A DNA stretch of 64,000 nucleotides from Sepioteuthis lessoniana. Its lineage: Eukaryota > Mollusca > Cephalopoda > Myopsida > Loliginidae. Positions 58,441-64,000 of this stretch are shown here, piece by piece (positions within the stretch are counted from its first letter, which is position 1; every line of letters starts with the position of its first letter). A program made the translations under genes and the position numbers. The notes below the pieces were generated by a model, which ran no database searches, had not been told where the DNA came from, and saw only the letters and a program-made list of their open reading frames with translations. The stretch is taken from the NCBI GenBank assembly GCA_963585895.1, contig CAUZXS010005825.1, forward strand, positions 124,001 through 188,000, read 5' to 3'.

Positions 58441-59990
58441 CTTAAAAACTGAAATGATGAAAATCTAGAAAAAGTTTTCTATGTAATTAACAAAGATCAG
58501 TGGCTGAGCAATAATGAAATATCTGCGATGACTATAGTTTATCTTGGAGTTTGTCTTCCAGTAAATATTAAAATTTGTGCCTGAGGATTAGTAAATAAGA
58601 GAAAAGTTCAAAATAGAGACACAAACAAGTTCTAAAAGTCCTTGTGATGGATAAAAAAGGCACCTGAAGAAGTCCAAAGAATACAGCAGCCAAAATTTTG
58701 TGAGTATAGTAACCAAGATGTGTATAGCAGTTCACAATGTGTGGAGAATAATAACAATGCTTTATCTCAGAAATACATATGATATGGCAAAGATTCCCAA
58801 TAAAATTCCATTTACCAGTAAGAAATAAATTTCATAAAAGAAAAGAAGGAACTATTTCAGAAGTTTCTTTTACAACAACAACAACGACAGCAGCAGCAGC
58901 AGCAAAAATCATTATTGTTTGATGGTAACATGGAATGGAGAGTCACGACAGATTTGAAACAATTGTTGCATTCTCATTCAGGGTTTATGTTACATGTTTA
59001 GCTGCTTCTTCTAACTGCTACATTGACCACCCAACTTGCAGCTCTTTACTTTGTTCTTTAGTTGTCACCATGTCATATCTTTGTTGCCACCATTTTGTTG
59101 TTCTCATTTGTTTTCACTTCCTTCATTGGTTCACGTTGTTCATACCAGTGAGACCAATAATAAGATCACATTTTTATGTGCACATATTCTATTTCTTACT
59201 AAGTGACAACTTTCATCTTATCCATTTTGACTATGAAGAATCAGTAATCAGAGCATGGTGGAAATCTCAACTACTCTCATTCAGCAATTCTAACTGACTG
59301 ACTAAACGGTAAATCTATTTTCTAAACTTTCTAGTTGTGAGATCACATGACTCACTCAAATCCAACTGGAAGACATCTCATGATCTTTTCAACACCCTTT
59401 TGAACTAACTACACTACATCACAGTCTTGATGTAGTCATCTGATCCATTAATTCAGAAAAAAATTTCTATCACTGAATTAACACTCATGTTTGAGGAAAG
59501 TTTTGACTTGGAACATCAACTTAAGCTGGAAAAGCACTAGGTTATTTCTAGTTTTTTGTATTATATTCTGTAATATAGTAAGTTTGTTTTTTGTTCTTTT
59601 CCTCCTTACTGCTTTGAAATCTGTCTCAAACAATTTCTTAAAGTACTATTCCCTTCAGTATTATGGGAAGACTTGCTTTCTTGTGAAAATTTTTTATTTC
59701 AGATTCTATCAAAGCTGTCATTCTTCTGTTCTAGTACAGCAATTTAGTGCAGTTAGTAGGTACTACTCCATATCCTTGGACCAATTTATTACTAATTTTT
59801 TATATATTACTTTGAGATAGTGGAAGTTTTTTTTTTTTACCTTTCCCTTCTTACTTCCACTATGCCAGGAAGTCATTTTTTTGAAAAAAAAAAGAGAGTC
59901 AAAGACGTTGAGCTGCCCATAGGGACCAACGGGTATGGATCTTCGATAAACTTCTTCTGATTTAGGTCAAAATCTTCCAGGCTATATAAC
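58441..59990. other. Non-coding stretch after the copia-like remnant
   Basis: It includes a SINE-E-like module at 58660-58715 (CACCTGAAGAAGTCC, CAGCAGCCAAAATTTTG) and an (ACA)n(GCA)n tract at 58876-58908. Two plus-strand frames (58935-59297, 59491-59820) have no motif and composition typical of random AT-rich DNA. Confidence 0.4.
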
Positions 59991-59994
59991 ATCA

Positions 59995-60215
59995 CGGACA
60001 CCCATGCAATTAATGTGACCATGCCTCTCTCCAGCATGCCACCCATGCAAATTCTCTGAGTACATCTCCTCCAGCCTGCTACCTACACAATGCTCATGGA
60101 CATGCTTCCTTCTAGCATGCCACTCATGCAAATTCTTATAGTCACACCTCCTCCAGCCTGCTGCCTACAAAATGCACAGGATCACACTTTGTTCTCGCAT
60201 GCAACCCATGCAATC
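59995..60215. repeat. Minisatellite, about 41-bp unit (about 81-bp higher-order unit)
   Basis: Units alternate between CCAGCATGCCACCCATGC and CCAGCCTGCTACCTACAC types. GCATGC occurs at 60034, 60115 and 60197, a period of 81-82 bp. About five units are recognisable. Confidence 0.8.
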
Positions 60216-60234
60216 TATCAGCATTTCTGCCAAG

Positions 60235-60720
60235 AATCCTGCATCTTGTTTACTTTAGGTACCAAGTATATTTCCAGTTATTTTCATTCAGCCAGGGCCT
60301 GACTTCCACCACTGCATCAACAGATGTCAAAGAGATCTTCAAGTCTATATCCAACACATGATGGTCATTCAATGAATAAAAATTTTTCATAAAAAGTTGG
60401 CAGTAGGAACCACTTGACCTTATTTCAAGGAAATCAACAGTAGTGGGTTCTTTCATGTCCCAGAAAACAGTAAGCATGACCTGGCTGCTGTATCCGGAAG
60501 TGTTTCTTTACTGAGTAGTTTGTATGGTCTATCTTTTCAACTCAGGCTCATAATGGCAACATATTTATAAACCCTTTGTTTTAAATTAAAAAATGCTTCT
60601 CCATACACATCACACATTCTTCAGTAAATTTTACATGGTTTGTACTTCTCACCCATCAAAAAATTTGATGATAGATTTCCATTCAAACTAGTAGTGCTCT
60701 GATTTGCCACCATTTTGAAT
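60235..60720 (-). pseudogene. Mariner transposase remnant with the same internal deletion (copy 2)
   Basis: The minus strand reads KFFDG/FMGEKYKPCK, VYGEAFF, then CHYEPELKR and VMLTVFWDMKEPTTVDFLEI. SYCQLF and LNDHHVLDI follow. The jump from the helix-turn-helix side to YEPE is the same as in the 42.3-kb copy. Frame changes and stops are present. About 240 bp more of the downstream sequence survives here than at 42.3 kb. Confidence 0.75.
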
Positions 60721-60876
60721 AGCCTCAAAACAAACATTTCTGTAAGATTAAAATAGTATTTGCTATAAACCAATTCCAAACAATGCAGAGTTTTTCATTT
60801 ATGGAAAAGAATTCTGAAAAAAAATTAATTTTGTTTTTTTCGTAAAAAATTCCCCTAAATTATAGAATGACTCTTG

Positions 60877-60878
<2 letters not shown>

Positions 60879-60932
<54 letters not shown>
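60879..60932. repeat. Compound (AT)n(GT)n microsatellite
   Basis: About 11 AT units followed by about 16 GT units. Confidence 0.95.
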
Positions 60933-60935
<3 letters not shown>

Positions 60936-61343
60936 ACACATAATATTTTAAGTATGAAATTCGATACAAATAAAACAGGTTAGAAATTCACGACTTAGAG
61001 TTACCCGCTGTCGATCCTCAGGTGAGCTAGTATTCGGCAGATACAGGGAGATAAAAAAAAAAAAATGTTAACAACAACCTTATAGGAGTACCTTTATGAT
61101 ATAATTTCTAACACTGTTCACATATTTATCATCCCTGTCAACTCCTTAGATTAGAAAAAAATAATATTTACATGGAAGTTCCTTAGAAAGGCAAAATTGA
61201 TATTACAGAGACCACCTGGGGAAGATATCAATAATGTATTGATACGGATGGTGAGCAGGTGGAAATTTTATGATTATAAAATCATAGAGGAATTCCCATA
61301 AAAATATAAACATTTTTTAAAACACCCTGTATATTAGAAATAG

Positions 61344-61575
61344 AGCTTGAAAACTTGAAGTTGGTGTTACTATCATTTTATTTGCTTTGTAACGTTTCGC
61401 TTTTCATCATATAAACATTTTCAAACACAGTTAAACGGTTTTGAAACACTGAAAAAGATGTATCATTATCTTTTTTTTTTCTCTTTCAATTATGTTTGAA
61501 AATGTTTGGTTGATGAAGAGCAAAACGTTACACAGCAAATAAAACATTACTAACACAAACTTCAGGTTTTCACGT
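61344..61575. mobile_element. Large imperfect palindrome (foldback-like element)
   Basis: Arms at 61344-61428 and 61487-61575 are about 85% complementary, around a spacer of about 58 bp. Each arm carries GATGAARAGC(G/A)AAACGTTAC followed by AGCAAATAAAA when read in the appropriate direction. No coding sequence. Could be a foldback element or two short retroposons inserted head to head. Confidence 0.75.
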
Positions 61576-61856
61576 CAAATTTCTAACAATTTTGTCAGAT
61601 ATCAAATACAATACATTTATACCAAAGACTGCTATGAATATGTGCGCGCACGCGCACGCACGCACACACACAAATATATTAAGTTTCTGGGTTTATTTAT
61701 TAATTACGGAGTTTCTATCCTTTGCCATAAAAATGCATCAGGGTGCGAGTTTAAAAATGTGGCGCAAGTTCACTAAAAGAAAATTTCATTTCAGATTGAA
61801 GTGTTCTTTTCAGATCAGCTAGCTTTACTTCTTTTAAACGACATTCAAAAATAAAA

Positions 61857-62556
61857 TTAAAAAAAAAACAAAAAAAAAGATAAAGCAATTGTATAAGAGA
61901 GCATTTTTTTAAAACTCATTCAAATTGAATAACTCGTTCAATAAAAAGAAATAAAATAGAAAATATTTTTAAATGTTTGGAGCCACTAATACAAATATAC
62001 AGATAAATAAAAAATATTTAGGCAAACAAAATAGATGTTATTCATCTTGCATTATGGTCAGGAGAAAAGAAAAGCTCAAGTAAACTACTACAAACTTATT
62101 TAAGACAGCTGATAAGAAAGATTCATAAATTTCTACTGCTATTAAACTAAGTCTCAACTTTACTTTAAAATCCCCTTAATCAGCATTATTTAGATAGTTA
62201 GTTCCCTTGATTATCAGGTGGCGCTTTTATAGTGGGAGACAATAGCAGTAGAATTTTTATTATTACTATTATTATTATTTAGCCAAGGACTTCCTGCTTC
62301 TTATTTTGGGATATGTGGAACCAGGCACATCGTCTTGTCAGTGTGATCAATCAAGGGCAAATAACTCTCGTAGCTTCTTGACGCGTGTAAGAAAACTTAT
62401 GTATGTCGGAAATGACAGTCGTCGCCGCTGTTTCTTTTTCTTCGTAGAACTGCAGCAGTAGTAGTCTCACCATTCACTCTGCTTGCTTGCTTGCTCATTC
62501 TTCTTGCCACATTTTGTTTACTTTTCTCAGTTCTTGAAGTTATTCCAGTATAGAAG
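61857..62556 (+). promoter_or_regulatory. Upstream and presumed 5' UTR region of the GALNT7-like gene
   Basis: This stretch lies between AT-rich filler and the GALNT7-like start codon. From about 62200 the GC content rises and simple repeats stop, which fits a promoter and 5' UTR. No TATA box or initiator can be assigned with confidence, and the transcription start is unknown. The start codon context is AGAAGATGA, with A at -3, which is acceptable for initiation. A minus-strand open frame at 62397-62822 overlaps the coding sequence and appears to be a shadow. Confidence 0.4.
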
Positions 62557-64000
62557 ATGAAGATACGACGAAGATTATGGCTCCGACTGGCAGCTCTGAT
62601 GGTTGCGTCACTGTTTGCCATTCCTCTTCTCCTGTACCACTTAGACGAAGGCCAGCAACACAAAATAAGCCAGCACCCAAAGGATTTTATTGCTAAGAAG
62701 GACAGTGGTTTGGGTTCTGAGCTGAGAGCTGGTGAAAACCCAGAGAATGCTATGAGAAACCCTTTGATAGACACTAGCAATAAGAGTGACACGTTACACG
62801 TGAAAAAGTATGGCCCTCTCACTATATTTAAGAGACGGGTGTTAGGTAACTATGAAGTAGAAGAGAAAAGACTATCAACCTTACCAGGAGAAAATGGAGA
62901 ACCTGTTTATACAAGCATGAGTGAAAAGGCAGAAGCTGATGCCTCCATGAGGGAGTTCGGTTTTAACATGGTAGCCAGCGACAAAATTTCCTTGGAAAGA
63001 ACTGTGCCGGACACGCGTATGTCAGAATGCAAATATTGGCATTACCCAGAAAAGCTACCCGTAGCCAGTGTAGTTATTGTTTTTCACAACGAAGGGTGGT
63101 CCACTTTGATGAGGACAGTTCACAGCGTAATCAATACATCCCCATCTCATTTACTAAAAGAAATTGTTATGGTTGATGATATGAGTGACAAACCCCATTT
63201 AAAAAAGAAACTTGAAGACTACATCAAAACATTTAATGGAAAAGTGAAACTGTTTCGCAACGAAAAACGCGAGGGTTTAATTCGAACCCGAACTTTAGGA
63301 GCTCGATACTCTGTCGGGGATGTTATCGTATTCCTCGATGCTCACTGTGAATGCAATCGGAATTGGCTTGTACCCCTTCTGGCTCGAATTGCCTATGATC
63401 GGACTATTATGGCAGTCCCTATCGTAGAAAGTATTGACTGGGATAATTTTAGATACCGTCCAGTATACACTACAAATCATCACCGAGGAATCTTTGAATG
63501 GGGCTTCCTTTACAAAGAAAGTAAAGTCCCTACTAAAGAACTTAACAAACGGGCCCACAGTAGTGAACCCTACTGGTCACCCACTCACGCCGGAGGATTA
63601 TTTGCCATGGATAGAAAATACTTTTTTGAGCTTGGAGGTTACGACCCTGGACTTCAGATATGGGGAGGCGAGAATTTTGAACTTTCTTTTAAGATTTGGA
63701 TGTGTGGAGGCAGCATTGAGTGGGTGCCTTGTTCGCGAGTGGGTCACGTCTACCGTAACCACATGCCTTACGGATTTGGCAAGATCTCTTCTAAGATCCC
63801 TGTGGTCCTTCTGAATTATATGCGTGTTGTCGAAGTTTGGTTGGATGACGATTTCAAAGAGTATTTTTACCGGAGAGAGCCCACCGTACAGGGGTACCCA
63901 GTTGCTAACATTAGCGACCAAATTACTTTTAAAAAGCTACATAAATGTAAAAGTTTCCGTTGGTTCATGGATAATATTGCTTATGAAGTTTATGATAAGT
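62557..64000 (+). CDS. GALNT7: Polypeptide N-acetylgalactosaminyltransferase, GALNT7-like (5' part, runs off the window)
   Basis: An uninterrupted frame of 481 codons reaches the right edge. The ATG is fixed by an in-frame TAG two codons upstream. The protein has a short basic cytoplasmic tail (KIRRRLWLR), one membrane anchor at about residues 9-27 (Golgi type II topology) and a stem to about residue 140. The GT-A catalytic domain follows: SVVIVFHNEGWSTLMR at 171-186, VDD at 206-208, the Mn-binding DAH of LDAHCE at 261-263, WGGEN at 369-373 and metal-ligand His397 in VGHVYR. The family transfers GalNAc from UDP-GalNAc to Ser/Thr, starting or extending mucin-type O-glycans. The segment FGFNMVASD before the domain, and the block CKYWHY, point to the GALNT7 subgroup, which prefers already glycosylated peptides. 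Orthology is inferred. The C-terminal ricin-type lectin domain lies beyond the window. Most vertebrate relatives are split into many exons, but no intron is seen here. Confidence 0.95.
   Translation, partial: MKIRRRLWLRLAALMVASLFAIPLLLYHLDEGQQHKISQHPKDFIAKKDSGLGSELRAGENPENAMRNPLIDTSNKSDTLHVKKYGPLTIFKRRVLGNYEVEEKRLSTLPGENGEPVYTSMSEKAEADASMREFGFNMVASDKISLERTVPDTRMSECKYWHYPEKLPVASVVIVFHNEGWSTLMRTVHSVINTSPSHLLKEIVMVDDMSDKPHLKKKLEDYIKTFNGKVKLFRNEKREGLIRTRTLGARYSVGDVIVFLDAHCECNRNWLVPLLARIAYDRTIMAVPIVESIDWDNFRYRPVYTTNHHRGIFEWGFLYKESKVPTKELNKRAHSSEPYWSPTHAGGLFAMDRKYFFELGGYDPGLQIWGGENFELSFKIWMCGGSIEWVPCSRVGHVYRNHMPYGFGKISSKIPVVLLNYMRVVEVWLDDDFKEYFYRREPTVQGYPVANISDQITFKKLHKCKSFRWFMDNIAYEVYDK

Noticed and set aside
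58935..59820. Two plus-strand frames of 120 and 109 codons rich in aromatic and Cys residues.
   Set aside because: Composition typical of random AT-rich DNA, with no conserved motif or splice context.
62397..62822. Minus-strand frame of 141 codons overlapping the GALNT7-like start.
   Set aside because: Antisense shadow of a strongly supported coding sequence and its 5' UTR.
63295..63921. Antisense and shifted frames of 87 to 126 codons within the GALNT7-like gene.
   Set aside because: Shadows of the real frame, which carries all catalytic motifs.

Overview
The window looks like animal nuclear DNA from a repeat-rich, AT-rich invertebrate genome, most likely a cephalopod mollusc (octopus-like). 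This is inferred from several tRNA-derived SINE families, many long (AT)n, (GT)n and (GAT)n tracts, mariner, hAT, copia-like and at least four types of non-LTR retrotransposon, and a GalNAc-transferase with metazoan domain order. There are no operons, Shine-Dalgarno sites or CRISPR arrays. Species assignment rests on pattern recognition, not on a database search.

Layout. 0-5 kb: SINEs and the 3' half of an RNase H-bearing LINE (minus strand). 5-9 kb: AT-rich filler with long homopolymer and (AT)n tracts. 9-15 kb: nested SINEs, a decayed mariner, and a duplicated unannotated block. 15-28.3 kb: candidate exons of one unidentified minus-strand gene; the best is a first coding exon at 28283-28336. 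The interval also holds a nearly complete LINE ORF at 20.65-22.8 kb nested inside a SINE. 28.3-31 kb: presumed upstream region of that gene, a GC-richer LTR-like block and a cluster of perfect hairpins. 31-45 kb: degenerate copies of the same LINE, a 1.19-kb LTR-like insertion with a 6-bp target duplication, and tandemly duplicated composite SINEs. 45-61 kb: a graveyard of CR1-like, mariner, hAT, R4/Dong-like and copia-like remnants. 62.56-64.0 kb: the only large intact cellular gene, the 5' 481 codons of a GALNT7-type polypeptide N-acetylgalactosaminyltransferase, open at the right edge.

How the parts relate. The mobile elements form layers. SINE-B interrupts Element C with a perfect 15-bp target duplication. 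A LINE interrupts SINE-A. A SINE-B and an LTR-like element interrupt LINE copies. A Dong-like LINE sits within (TAA)n inside Element C. SINE-A, Element C and the RNase H LINE appear to share a 3' tail, which suggests that the LINE supplied the machinery for both short elements. I found no convincing new enzymatic or defence system. The most informative signals are this shared tail, mariner deletion derivatives (one with a telomere-like tract at the scar), the candidate three-exon gene, the uninterrupted GALNT7-like reading frame, and several strong inverted repeats.

Names used below. SINE-A: tRNA-type head, tail ending TTGATATGCCATTAAAC plus AAACC repeats. SINE-B: tRNA-type head, tail ending GGGGTTGGTAAATA. 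Element C: box-A-like head, same tail as SINE-A. SINE-D: tRNA-type head, 3' end GGTCGCCAACTT. SINE-E: tRNA-type head and a CTGAAGAAGGCC/CGAAACGTT module.
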